From the NCBI GenBank assembly GCA_000442125.1, contig KE546981.1:992001-1056000 (forward strand): a stretch of DNA of 64,000 nt, in the 5' to 3' direction. This DNA is from Opeltia flavorubescens (lineage: Eukaryota; Ascomycota; Lecanoromycetes; Teloschistales; Teloschistaceae). Both the position numbers and the translations under genes were made by a program. The notes under the pieces were generated by a model. It ran no database searches, was not told the DNA's origin, and saw only the letters and a list, made by a program, of their open reading frames with translations. Positions 10,328-21,475 of the stretch are shown piece after piece (position 1 is the first letter of the stretch; every line of letters begins with the position of its first letter).

Positions 10328-12216
10328 TCAAAACCTCCCCAACTTAAAGTACCCCGGCTGCAGCTTCTGAAAGACACCCTTCGGATCATACTTCTCGCTG
10401 ATCTCAATCAATCTCTGCCGATTCTCCTCTCCATAGCCCGCGAATACATCTTGACCCTTTGCGGCATAATTTTGGTAGATATATCGATTGTACACCCCAA
10501 GTTTTTTCGCAGCGTCGATGGATCGTTGGATGACTTTGGATGTGGCGGCGTAGATTTTCTCGTCATCGGTGGCGTTGGACCACATGAAGGCGAGGTTGAT
10601 CACTACAACGAGTAAGTTTCCAGCTGAAAGAAAGTGAACTCATCAGTCAATTTGGTGGGACTTACGCATCAGTGGACCCTTTGTGTCTGCTAGTCCTAGA
10701 GCATTACCACCATTTTTGCTGAATTGAGTGATGACACTTTCACTGATGGGTTGCATCACGAGAGCTGGTAGAGCCCCTGGAAGATCTTTGACTGCTTCCA
10801 TTTCTTGGATGAAGATGTCGAAGATCTGTCGTTGGATCTCCGCATTGTTTTGGAACGTTGCGGTGATGTATGTTTCACTGGTAGGATGTGAGCAACATCT
10901 CCTGCCGAGAGTGGAGTGAATCGACGTACCGAAATCCAGAAGGGTTGTAGGTCGTCAATTCAGCAGTGATGTCTGTCAAATTTGTGATCCGTTCCGTCGA
11001 CGATATACTCGGGATAGCGAAGAACTCCTGAAAAATGGGAGGTTCCCGGACTGGCTTGGCGTATTCATAATTGGTGTTGGAAACCAATTGGCCCCGAGAA
11101 TAGAAAAAGTCGACGATAAGAGCCGCATCTGGGTCCTTGGGCTGCTCGGCCACAAAATTCTGGTAGGCTTTGAAGAGAGAAACGTTTGCTGTTGCTGGGT
11201 AAAGGTTCACTCCTCCTAGCATTGCGCCTTGGGAAAATGTCTCTAGATCCAAGCGGGTGACGATACCAAAATTGTTTCCGCCTCCCCGAAGAGCCCAGTA
11301 GAGGTCGGGATTGGAATCGACATTGGCATTGCGTATCTGGCCGTTGGCCAAGACAACCTTGGATTATATCAGATCTCGTTCCTCTGATCACAGCGCCAAA
11401 TTGCATACCTCATAATTCTTAACACCATCACAAGCCCACCCATAACGTCCAGAGAAGTAAGATATGCCACCTACGTCTCGTCAGACGGAGTCATCATAGA
11501 GGGCGAGGTAGTTGACCTCCTAGGGTAAGTCCAGTGACACCGATATCAGACACACGGCCTCCAACAACAGATAGGTTCTTGGGAGTCAAGTATTCATACA
11601 CATTGATCCATCGGTTTCCAGCTCCGATCTGAGTGACGGTGTTCTCGGCATTCACATCGATGGTCTTAAGATTCTGCAAATCAATAGTGATACCACCATT
11701 GATACTCGAGGCACCTCTGAAAGCAGCATGACCCCCACCTTTGACAGCAAAATTGCACTTGAATGTAGCTGTGACGAGATAAGTGATGGCTACCTCTCTG
11801 GGCGACCTTGGGAGGACACGACAAGCAGGCTGAGTCTCTGATTGTTGAATGGACCAGTAGGATGATTGTTGCTGCTTGTATTCTGCCGAGGCAGAGGTAA
11901 AAACGATATCCCGAAAGACATTTTGAAGCAGTAAGCACTACAATTCAAAACAGTCAATTCTCATAGCTTTGTACATGAGCGTAAAAAGGCGTACGGTAGC
12001 GGCACAACTAGCCCCAAGAGTAAAAGTGTTGTCTGATTTTGGAGCCGGATATGCAGAGGTGTTGACTTGAGCTTGTACTCCGATAGAGTCAAAGATGTCT
12101 TGGAGCTCCTGTAGGTTGCTTGGAGGAGTAAAGTTTTCAGGATTCGATGCAGATGTGACACCAGCAAACGGCAAGATGAAGCATACGATAAAGGGAATGG
12201 GAAATCGTTGCAGCAT
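10328..12216 (-). CDS. Secreted FAD-linked oxidoreductase of the berberine-bridge-enzyme (BBE) family
   Basis: Six exons (11995-12216, 11517-11937, 11409-11470, 10930-11357, 10666-10877, 10328-10602) give 539 residues, all in phase. An N-terminal signal peptide (FPIPFIVCFILPFAGVTSA) points to secretion. The FAD-binding PCMH domain follows: VKGGGHAAFRGASS contains His144, the expected site of covalent FAD attachment; then VSVVGGR-type turn VVGGRVSDIGVTGLTLGG. At the position where bicovalent members have Cys (GGRC) this protein has Val, so single (His) attachment is predicted. RGGGNNFGIVTR and the C-terminal BBE segment (VYNRYIYQNYA, KYDPKGVFQKLQPG) are intact. Such enzymes oxidise sugars, alcohols or alkaloid-type substrates with oxygen; the substrate cannot be read from sequence. 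No other biosynthetic genes adjoin it. Confidence 0.9.
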
Positions 12217-12914
12217 GGTCGTTGGTCAGGAAGAAAAAGACGATAATCAAGTTACAACTGAAATTCGCAAAAATTGGAGGTGGCGAGCGCCTAGAAGATC
12301 AGTCTTTCCGACATCGCTAACCCCGCCTAGCACCTTACTAGTAGTGCTTGCAAGGGTCAATAAATTGTAAGTAGATTGGCACAGATAAGGGTAATGTGGT
12401 CTGTCTCACTCGCGAATGAACATTGTGAAAGACGAAGATGAAGGCGGTCATGAAGGTGGTTGAAACCCGACAATTTTGCTGTGATACCGCAAGTCAGAAA
12501 AGGCAGAGACTAATCAGATTAAGTCACCTACTATTCTACCGCAATGATGGTGATTCGTATTTTTCAATACGTTCACCTCTCTTATCACGCTGTCCTTTAG
12601 ATGTTTCGGATTCCTTGATCCGAACGTCCTTAAACTAAGTTGATGACGTCTGCTACTTGCGACGACTGAAATGGTATGGTCAACAGGTCCACGAATTGCA
12701 ACGAAAAGCTGATTTGGGCTGTCAGTCTCGTCGATAGCTGGCTTGCTAAGACGAGGAAGCTCGAGCTATCTCAAGGATTATCTCGTAGATCTTCAGAATC
12801 GGGGGTTCCCGGGTCGCCAGGAGCTCCCACGCTCTGACTTCCGGGGGGTGATTTTTTGGTGGATCAGCTTTGCGGAAAAATAAGTATTGAGATGGCTGAC
12901 CGAGCTTGCTGGTA
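12217..12914. other. Intergenic: promoter of the FAD oxidase and 3' flank of SF3A3
   Basis: The 5' flank of the FAD oxidase (start 12216) and the 3' flank of the splicing factor gene. Only short frames are present. The minus frame extends past 12915 as far as 12746, but that is read-through of the last intron of SF3A3, not coding sequence. No distinct repeat or structure was noticed. Confidence 0.5.
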
Positions 12915-14570
12915 TCAAAGTAGTCCTTGCTTTTGCAAACTAGAAAGCTAATGTCAGCCAATATCTTGAAAGATAGACGGAAGGGATGCGCATACTCGTA
13001 ATAAACCTTCTCCGGCATCACATTCCCCTCTGCATCCTCCATTTGTACAATGTTCTCCCCGCCACTTTTTTCCTTCTTCTTGTCCCTCTGAATCTTGTCC
13101 CACAATTTCAGCGCATCCTCGATACCGGTTATTTCCCTGAATAACGTCGTGTTCGTGATCCCAAGACATTTCAACCCGTAGATATGCCTTGCCTCGTTGA
13201 AATGCTTGTCAAAAGCTCGCCTGCCCATGTATACAAAGTTCCCACATATCTCACACGGAAACTCGACGCCCAGACCGTGGAGTTTGTAAAGCCAATAGGG
13301 AATCGGTTTACCATCCCAGGCTAATGGAAGTTTGAGAGGATTATATATTTTCTCATCACCAGAATCATCGCTGTCATCGTCGGCACCACCAGGTCGAAGG
13401 GAGGGCTCGGCCGACTCGGCGAAAAGAGCGTCAAGCTCTTGCTGGCGCTCCCGTTCCGTCATACCTTGTCTGCGCTCCACATTGACCCGTGTGTCGGAGC
13501 GCACTGTCTCCATTGTGGAGGCAAGCTTTCGAATTCGATATTCTCGTTCCGCAATGGCGCGCTCTTTGAGATCTTTGGCACTGGATGCTGAGGATGGCTT
13601 AGGGGTACTCCCGTCGGCGTCACCGTTAGAGGTGCCGTTCGTGGTAGAACCTTTGGCGGCGCGGGCTTCGGCAGCCTTGATGTGTTTTTTGCCGCTAAGA
13701 TGGCTTTTGTAGACGTTTTCATTCTTGAACTCTTTTGCGCAATCTTGACACCAAATGCCCTCGCCCGTACCTTCAGTCACCGGAGCTGCAGGGCCGACAG
13801 TCTGTGTCTCGACTCCCCAGCCAGGTACCTCTTTAGCTTCCCAAGAAATCTCGAATTCTTGATCAAAGGAGGTAAAGATCTTGTCCAGATCTTCGAGTGG
13901 ACGGGTCCTTCGAAGAAAGCTTTCCAAGTAGCTGGACAGTCTCCCAACATATGTGAAATATTGATTAGTGGTCTTTTCTGGTCTCTTGATAGGGCAGTGT
14001 GGTGGTGTGAATTGGTCGAAGATGTTGAGGTATTGTAGGTAAGTGATTCGTCGGCTTTGCACGCCAGGGAGATTGAGGTAATCTTCGTGCAACGTTGTGA
14101 GGTCCAGAAATCGACCATAAGCCTCTTCACCAGTGAATAGATTATCTATTTCTGCCGTAGCCGACTCCCCTTCGCCAGGTGCCTTCCGCTTGTATGCCCG
14201 CTCAAGATTTTCGACTGGCTCATTTGGATATTTTCGGTGGAAGTCTTTAATCTCATTCAGCTGCTTGTAGAATTCGTCGAAAGGGTCGCCAGTCGAAATA
14301 GCCTGTATCTCTTTCGTCCGTAAGCCTTCAGCGTCATTGTAGATGTCGAGTAGGCGTTTCGACTGTTGCTGAATTCGATCGAGGAAGCCCGAGATTTGGT
14401 GATCGCGGTTCAGTCGATCGCGAATCTGCCTTCTAGGTCAGCAAATGACTTCCCATACATTCTGTGAAGTGGTTACGGACATGTCTTGGGTCATCAAGGA
14501 CTCGATCACTGATTCCTTGCTCTAGTCTCTCTAAATCTTCGTGGATGAACCTCTGATCTTCCAACAGCAT
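12915..14570 (-). CDS. PRP9: Splicing factor 3A subunit 3 (SF3a60/Prp9)
   Basis: Three exons (14481-14570, 12996-14425, 12915-12939) give 514 residues. SF3a is part of the U2 snRNP and acts in prespliceosome assembly. The start is MLLEDQRFIHEDLERLEQGI and continues across the first intron as DPRH-IRDRLNRDHQ. Internal landmarks are AISTGDPFDEFYKQ, FTGEEAYGRFLDL, a U1-type zinc finger (CQDCAKEFKNENVYKSH..KKH), the block YNPLKLPLAWDGKPIPYWLY and the terminal matrin-type finger CEICGNFVYMGRRAFDKHF. The last 25-nt exon supplies the usual ending DLQKQGLL; without it the frame would run on into a foreign tail. The first intron uses a non-consensus donor GTCCGT. Length agrees with homologues. Confidence 0.93.
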
Positions 14571-15179
14571 GGTGCGTGCTTATAGGTCACGATGATAATT
14601 GCGAACAAATCGTAGCTCGGTCCACAGCGTGATACCGGATGGCGACCAAAAGACTGATGGAGAATTGCTCTCAGGAAATTGAAACGAGATTCTACAGTTG
14701 CATGAAGACTTGACAAGCCATTGATCTGCAAGTGTATTTTGATACGGTAGGCGCACTGTATGGAAGCACATTTTTGTATCGACGACGCAGCGCTAGCCGT
14801 TCATGATCAGATATCACATGACTTTTTACTGGTCGATCGTTGTTCAAAACATAACCACGCGTGCCATGATGGAGGACGTCAACAAGGCTCGGCGAAAGGA
14901 CGACTTTATATGCGACTCTTGGCGCCTGATGTCTATACGACATTTTCATGCCGCCGAGACAAAGAGATTACCGATCTATTCCTAGCTATTTAGTCTCGTG
15001 GATTGAGATCAAGAGCAATCAAAGCTCCCTATTAATGATATTTGAGGGCAACGAGTCGTAGGGAAACCTCATGATTTCCAATATGTGTGAACATGGCAGT
15101 GAGATGGGGCTGGAAGCGTAGACGGGCAGATAGTCGATTGAATCAACGACGGACTGATTCGCAAGTCATCAATCTATTC
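14571..15179. other. Intergenic: promoter of SF3A3, 3' flank of the AAA gene
   Basis: No supportable gene. Short overlapping frames on both strands (up to 85 codons) show no coding character. It holds the promoter of SF3A3 on one side and the 3' untranslated region of the DUF7025-AAA gene on the other. Confidence 0.5.
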
Positions 15180-18100
15180 CTATATCTGACCATCCTCATA
15201 CTTCCAATAGTCATTCCTATCATACCTCCCCGCCGCTCGTTTCTTTTCGTCTTCCCTGCGTATGCTCTTCACGTACTCATGAAACTTATAACTGATATCT
15301 AGCACGCGTTGAAAATGCGGTAGATCAACTATGATCGTCATATTCGACGCAGCGTAATCGGGATCCTCCTCCGCCTCCGCCTCCGCCAATGTTATCGCGG
15401 TTTGCAAAGCGTTACGGATGTCGCGTCCATTGAGTTGGGCCTTTCCCGATTCCGCCATTTCTAGAACCCACGACTTGGCTGCTGGTGAAATTTGGATCTT
15501 TCCAGCTCGCTCTCTGATGAGTTTCTGGAAGAAGCCGTTCCAGATTTTCTTCCTGTCTTCGCCGTTCAGAGTCGTGTAGCCGATGGCAATGTGGACGCGC
15601 GATACGAAAGCATCGTCGATCTGCCCGACTCGATTAGTAGTGAGGAAGAGAANTCCTGTGAAATATTCCATGCGGCGTAGAAAAGCTAGATTTAGACCGT
15701 TACCAAAATGTAGAATCGATGTGTCGAATGCCTACCTGACACAAGTCCATTCCGGGCCAGATCTCTGTTCTGCCTTCGTTCCAGGAAGATGTCTGCTTCG
15801 TCTACTAAGAGTACTGCATTCCACGCTTCTGCCAGAGAAAACCATTTGATTAACTCACGCTCCACGCGAGTTTCCACGGTGCCAATGTCGGCCACGGTGA
15901 GCGCAAGCAGCGGACGATGGAGCCATTCGGCGATCGCCTCCACTGTGTAGGTTTTACCAACACCAGGCGGTCTGCAAATCATGATTAGCTGCGTTAGGAT
16001 ACGAGAGAAGGGATAAACATACCCATGAAGAAGAATGATCTGTCCTCTACCTTTTCCCTCAATAAAATCCGCAGCCCAAGTATCCTTTTTGCTGTTCTGA
16101 CGGCGAGAGATACTACGTATAATCTTCAACTCGTCCTCTCCCAAAACCAAATTCTTAATGCTCTCTTCCGAGGGACTAATTGCATGAATGTTGTCCGCAA
16201 AAATTAAGTCTGTGGCCCCTGATGAGTCTTGAATTCTCAAAACGGTCGAAAATGACTTACACCATTGTTTCATTTTTAATACAAATCCTGTAGTCTCTGG
16301 CCAAAGTAGAAGAAGCTGATGGTCGTTTAGATCCCTCTTTATCATCTTGTCTGTCTCCATTGAGCCTCGTGCCTCTGCACGAAACTGATAGTCAGAATCC
16401 ATTCCAGCAGTAGATCTCGTGCTATTGTAATGCCATTCTTGCATAGGTTTTTGTTCCACCATCATGGTCTCCTCCTGCTCGTCTACCAAAGCTTCCCCTC
16501 CAGATTTCTTATCCTCATTGACTAATATATTGTCATAACCGAGGTAGTTGTCACAACAATCCTTCATACTGTTTACAATTCGTGGAAAATTATTGGATTG
16601 ATGTAAACCTCGCTTGAAATCGATCACAACGTTTCCAGAGTACTAACATCTTATTAGTGTCTGCTGACAATTACTTCGGGCCAACCTGCCTGCCGGTAAC
16701 CCTCGATCGGTCCATCGTAATGTACCAATAGGCATTTTTGTTGTAATGCCTGGTACATGAGTTTACTTCGTCTCATTATAGCTCGTCGGCGTTCTCCATC
16801 ATCAAAATTATCCCAGATTGAGACTGGACATACATCAAGGCTTACCAGTTCTTTCAAGCCATCGTAAGATGCAATTCTGCATGAAGAAGGCGAGCGACCT
16901 ATTTTTGTGCCGTCAGTGGCGAGACACCACAAGTCAATAATCCAATAAGTGATTTTATTTGGGCCAACTTCATCCCCGCTACTAGCTCCAGAGAATTCGC
17001 TATTGTCGATGTTGTTCCGGATGCCCATAATCACACAGGCAAATGTATTTGCGCCCCGAACGTAAACATCTGTCCCGGGCCGGAAGACGTACCACAGCAT
17101 AGTGAATGAAGCAAGTGGGGGATCGTTTTTAAGCTGTCTTTGGGCTGATACAACGTCGGTATCATACCGAGGCTTCAAGAATTCGTAGAGCTGTTGAACG
17201 TGTGCTGCCTGTAGTTGGGCAATAACGGCTTGCCTATCGTGATAGGCATTTCGTGAATCAATATCATTGGGTGCAGCATTGGCGATGACGGCCATCTTAT
17301 GGAAATTGTGCATCAACACGCCAAAGGGTTCGAAGATCGTAAATTCATCGTCAATTTCCAGGGATGAAGTGCAAGACAGATCAGCCAACTTCCCGGCAGT
17401 AAAAAGGCGGAAACCTGGATAGTAACCGGCAATCTCCTGGAGTTTGAGATAGAGGAAAGGAGACCTAATAGCTATTCCAGTTCGCGACGTTCGAGAAACC
17501 TTGAGCAACCGTGGTTGTACTGGCGATTGGAGATTCATTGCTGCAATCTCCGAGTTTAAGATCGGCGATTTGGATCCTGTTAGATGAGTAGGAACGGACA
17601 TTAACGGCTCATCAGCCTCGGCCCGCACCACCACTTCAAAGACGCAGCCCTTCCAACTCGGGTAGTGCATCCCTTGTACAGGCTTTTCGATACCAATGTG
17701 AAGAGCCTCAGTCTTCGATGGTCTAAGGTAGCGATTTGTCGAATTCAGTTCAAGCGGACGGTCATCATGGTATATGACTGGAGGTCCCATCCTTGCGTTG
17801 TCATGTTTTTTGACTCTAGGAAAAACTGTTGCTTTCCATAGAATAGCAGGTTCATCAACACCGGTCCCTGTTACTTGTTGCCGCTGCTTTTTTGTCCAGT
17901 CTCGTGATTTCTTGCTTGATCGCTGATGCAATAGCTCTGGCTCACGTGAATCATCGTCTGATGGTTGACTTACTGACATGACATCGCAAAGTTTTCGGTC
18001 CAAGTAAAGTCGACATGTCCGTGGTTCCCCTCGCTCATGATTACCATCTAGAACGAAATCAGCCTGGAGTTCTTGCGCATCGTCTTCCCTGTGCTCTATG

Positions 18101-18264
18101 TTGCTAGACCAAGCCGCAATATCGTCTTTCTTGCTATGATTCGCCATCGAAGAGGAGCGTTGTATTGCCTTTCCCTCGGGACCACTTTGTAGGTATTGTA
18201 GGTATCGCGTAAGATTTTGGTCTAGAAAATCGAATTCCAGCATCTCGTCCGGATGATGATGCAT
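15180..18264 (-). CDS. DUF7025-AAA+ ATPase (fungal AAA protein)
   Basis: Five exons (16675-18264, 16262-16642, 16023-16219, 15736-15971, 15180-15685) give 969 residues in phase. The N-terminal half has low-complexity sequence and a DUF7025-type region around residues 300-400 (MHNFHKMAVIAN, ASFTMLWYVFRPGTDVYVR). The C-terminal half is a single AAA+ domain: the Walker A GPPGVGKT near residue 723 is formed by splicing, then Walker B LLVDEADIFLE near 775, sensor LFLTTNR and the SRVH arginine. The lid holds NGRDIRNALQTAITLAEAEA. Members of this group are common in filamentous fungi; functions are unknown. Two introns are odd: one is only 32 nt (16643-16674) and one is 42 nt, a multiple of three without stops (16220-16261). 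Base 15653 is unresolved, inside FTG-x-LFLTTN. The start is the first ATG of the frame. Confidence 0.85.
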
Positions 18265-18807
18265 TGCGAATACACCGAGCTAGTCGTTGTTACGCAAACC
18301 CCTCACATGCTACTTTTAGGCATTGGCTGATGCAAGCCTGCGATGGAGCCTATGATCTGGTTGGAGGTTGCCGAACGAACGCAGTAAGGATCTTCAATGA
18401 TTCATTGGCTTTATAACACAGCAACTACCCGCCAAATGCACACCATTAGGAAGTGTCGCCTAGATTTATTCAGTGGTGTGCTGGACATCCGCATTACGTG
18501 CAAGATTTTGTCACCTGCAGCCAACCACGTTGACTCGAGGTAGTGACAAGGTCCGAGTATTCCTAGACACAAGCTCGAGCTCGAGGAGACGGCGTACCAA
18601 GGGACTCCCGGGAAGCGACATACTCCTGTTGGAGAAGTCGAAGCTCAAGAAGATTTCACATAACTTATGACATCTACGTCAACTCCACCTCTTGTACAGA
18701 TGCTCATAAGGCTTGCTTAAAGGCTGTCTATTGTATCTCGATTTCCATGCTGTATTGACGACGATTGCGGTGACGGTGCAACAGCCTAGGGCAATTTGTT
18801 TCTCAGA
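18265..18807. other. Divergent intergenic region between AAA ATPase and DUF7708 gene
   Basis: A shared 5' region of two divergently transcribed accessory genes. A 65-codon plus frame at 18473-18670 has no supporting features. GA-rich and CT-rich patches near 18580-18660 are visible; no specific operator could be assigned. Confidence 0.4.
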
Positions 18808-21103
18808 ATGAACAATGAAAAATTGGCTAATGTACAAACTCACCCGGGGCATACCTACTCGCTCGTACGGTCTTTCAGTGACGAACTATCCGAGAAACTG
18901 CCAGGAGATGCACTTAGCCGTGGCCTTGCCAACAAATTCGAAGTCGATGAACATCGTGAACGCCGGCTTGCAGCTACACGGGATCAATGGAATCTGTTTC
19001 TTGTAGAAGGACGTGAGATGGCGACTCAGTTCGGCCACCCAGATAAATGCTTTTCATTAGGCTGACAATTGGTCAGCAAATTTGTACCTGATGAGGAGGC
19101 TGTTCTGCTTGGTCAAAGCAGAAAGCTTTACGCAGCATGGACGAGATTTTGTAACCAGCTGCCTGAAGACCAGCGCAAGAATCCTTCGGAAAATATTCCA
19201 ACTTTGATTTACCTTTTCCAGTCTGTCGAAAATGCATCAAAGACATGGCAAGAGAATAGGGAAGGAAGAAATTCTGGCCGATTGAAACAAATCTTTGCCC
19301 GTCTATGTAACGACTTTCAAGATCATAGCAAGCTGGTATCAATGCTCCCCAGCCAGGACAAATACGTTTGCTTGCTCACCGGTTCACTATCAGCTATCGC
19401 CCACGTAAGTGATGTTTTCCTCAATGTACTAACGTCCAATATCACGTCATAGAAGGTTGATCAGTATCTTGAAGGCTTCCACAAATCATCAGGAAATCGC
19501 TAGTGGAGTTGCAGATAGTCTGGAGGAGTTGAGTCAAGACATTGCTTACTGGAACAATTTGATCATGGAATACGAGGACTTACCAATAATTCATCGTTAT
19601 ATTCGCGAACTCTATGTTGTAGTGTTCGAGTTTCTAACCGAGATCTTCACCAGTTGGTCTAGATCTTCCTGGAAGAGGTAAGGCGAAGACCCACGATGAT
19701 GATCTACTTGCTGTTGGGCCCCTGGTCTTCTATTTTTGCAGACCGTCGAATAGTGCTCCTGTGATCTGGAACTTTACTTACATTGACTTACCATGATTAG
19801 GTTTTTGACAAGTTTCGATGAACGAGCCTTCCATAAGATTTTCGACGAAAGAAAAGGGAGGATACGCGCTATCGAGCAGAGAATGCATCGTTTGACATCA
19901 CTCGAATATCAGAAACGTCAAACAGAAAAAATGAAGCATCTAGAAACCGGAATCCAGATGATATCTGCCCGCCACGACTCGGCATTAGATCATCGAAACC
20001 TGCTGCTGGAACTGGGTACATACATTCAAGAGCTTTTACATGATCGTACGAGGCAAGGAGCCAACTATTCCTTTGATAGAGAGACCCACCTGACCTCCAG
20101 TACTCCCTCTCAATTAGCACCTCTAGCTCGAGAAGAGCCGGCTGCAGACTGTACGAGTCTCAGCTCTGCACATACTGCCATCGAAAGTAGCGATAGGACC
20201 ATTCTCAGGCCTGAATGTTCGATACCACGTGTTGCTCAAGATCAGAAGATTCATTACCAACGCGACACTATCCTAGGTACTCTAGAATCTGCGAGGACCC
20301 AACATGACCAGCATATCCAAGCATTACTTGAGATGACGCAGCGAGCATCGCGAATAATGATCGACTCTGAAGTGCAGAAGAAACTTGTATGTTGGAACAA
20401 GGATCCGCATTCGAGCAACTTGTGGATACAGGGTCCCCATGATGTATCGAGTCCGAGTCAAAATACGATTACTGCTGCGTGTCTCGTTGCTCTTTCCCGC
20501 CAAAGCGACCTCCCATGTGTGTTTTATTTCTGTGACTTGACTCCTCATGAAGCAACTTCCAGCCAAGGAACTTCGCCAAGAGAACTTTTGTTGAAAATGG
20601 TCAGATCGTTGACCGTACAGTTGATGTTACTCTTACCGCCATCTTTCTCCTCCACGTTTGATCTTTCACCGAGCAGATTCGAGAAACTTCAGCAGGACAG
20701 CTATGGCTTGGAGGATGGAGTGGAGCTGCTTCGTGATTTGCGCTCGCTCGTGTCTCCGTACTTACACTGCGTCATTAGTGGTGTCGAATGTCTCGAGGAC
20801 CGAAATGACGAGGCACAAATACGAAATTTATCATGTGTTCTGGACACTTTGACGAACATGTCCGGAGGCAATTCGCCAGCGGCGCAGTCCGAAGATTTAG
20901 ACAGTTCATCGCAACAAGGAAGATTCCCCTCGCCATCTCAAGTGACAAAGCTGTGTCTCGCGTCTGATGGATATGTCGATGCATTGGCTCGTCTAGTGGA
21001 GAAAGCCCGTTTGGACAAGGTTGAATATGTTGATGAAGCTAGTGGTAATTTTGACGATGAGGATGTGAGACTTTGGTCAGAGCATGGGAGCAAGTTAGTA
21101 TAG
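18808..21103 (+). CDS. DUF7708 protein with a NACHT-like domain lacking Walker residues
   Basis: Four exons (18808-19028, 19077-19404, 19475-19677, 19801-21103) give 684 residues. The middle third matches DUF7708, found at the N-terminus of fungal NLR-like (STAND) proteins: LIYLFQSVENASKTWQ, CLLTGSLSAIAHASTNHQEI, IAYWNNLIMEYEDLP, then RELYVVVFEFLTEIFTSWSR. After a linker, the C-terminal part has the shape of a NACHT ATPase (SSNLWIQGP.. near residue 459; PYLHCVISGVECLEDRNDE near 572-588). But the Walker A position reads GPHDVSSPSQ with no GK[ST], and the Walker B acidic residue is Ser/Gly. So this is a pseudo-ATPase, or the gene is losing function. No ankyrin, WD or TPR repeats follow. The first donor (GTTCGG, 19029) and the acceptor at 19474 are weak, so exon 1 is the least certain. 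Confidence 0.7.
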
Positions 21104-21475
21104 CACTTCGTAACATAGAAGTAGTCGAGGAGCTGCGTGTAACGTCATATTTGGATCACAAAAGTACAAATGCCCGCCAAGACTTCCTGCGCTAGCCCTG
21201 CCAAGCTAAGGTACATAATTTGGTAAAGGACGGTGAACAGCATTTTTGCGTTCATGTTCTACATGTACATGTCCGTATCATTTCAGTTTAAAAAACCATG
21301 CATGAAAACCATGCATGAAAACCGTGCTCTCCGATTTCACCTCCCTAAAAAACGCCAACCCTCCATTCTCCCGTCTCTTATCCCTTATTCTTCCAGCGTA
21401 AGCAGTGCACCTGGCCCTGCTCGTCATCTTCAGTTCCCTTCCTCCCTTTACCATCCTCCTCCGCCCCCCACCAAC
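21104..21475. other. Convergent 3' flanks with a short tandem repeat
   Basis: Tail-to-tail gap between the DUF7708 gene and MCM5. It includes the 13-bp tandem repeat at 21292-21324 and a pyrimidine-rich stretch on the plus strand (about 21330-21480). No gene seen. Confidence 0.5.
21292..21324. repeat. 13-bp tandem repeat, two full units plus a partial
   Basis: The unit aaaaccatgcatg occurs at 21292-21304 and 21305-21317 and starts a third time at 21318 before diverging. It lies in the intergenic gap downstream of both neighbouring genes and contains the palindrome atgcat. Probably replication slippage. Confidence 0.7.

Noticed and set aside
12746-12914. Extension of SF3A3 to 12746
   Set aside because: This is read-through of the last intron; splicing restores the conserved C-terminus ending at 12915.
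10328-14570. Secondary-metabolite cluster around the BBE-type oxidase
   Set aside because: Neighbours are a splicing factor and empty sequence; no synthase, P450, transporter or regulator is nearby.
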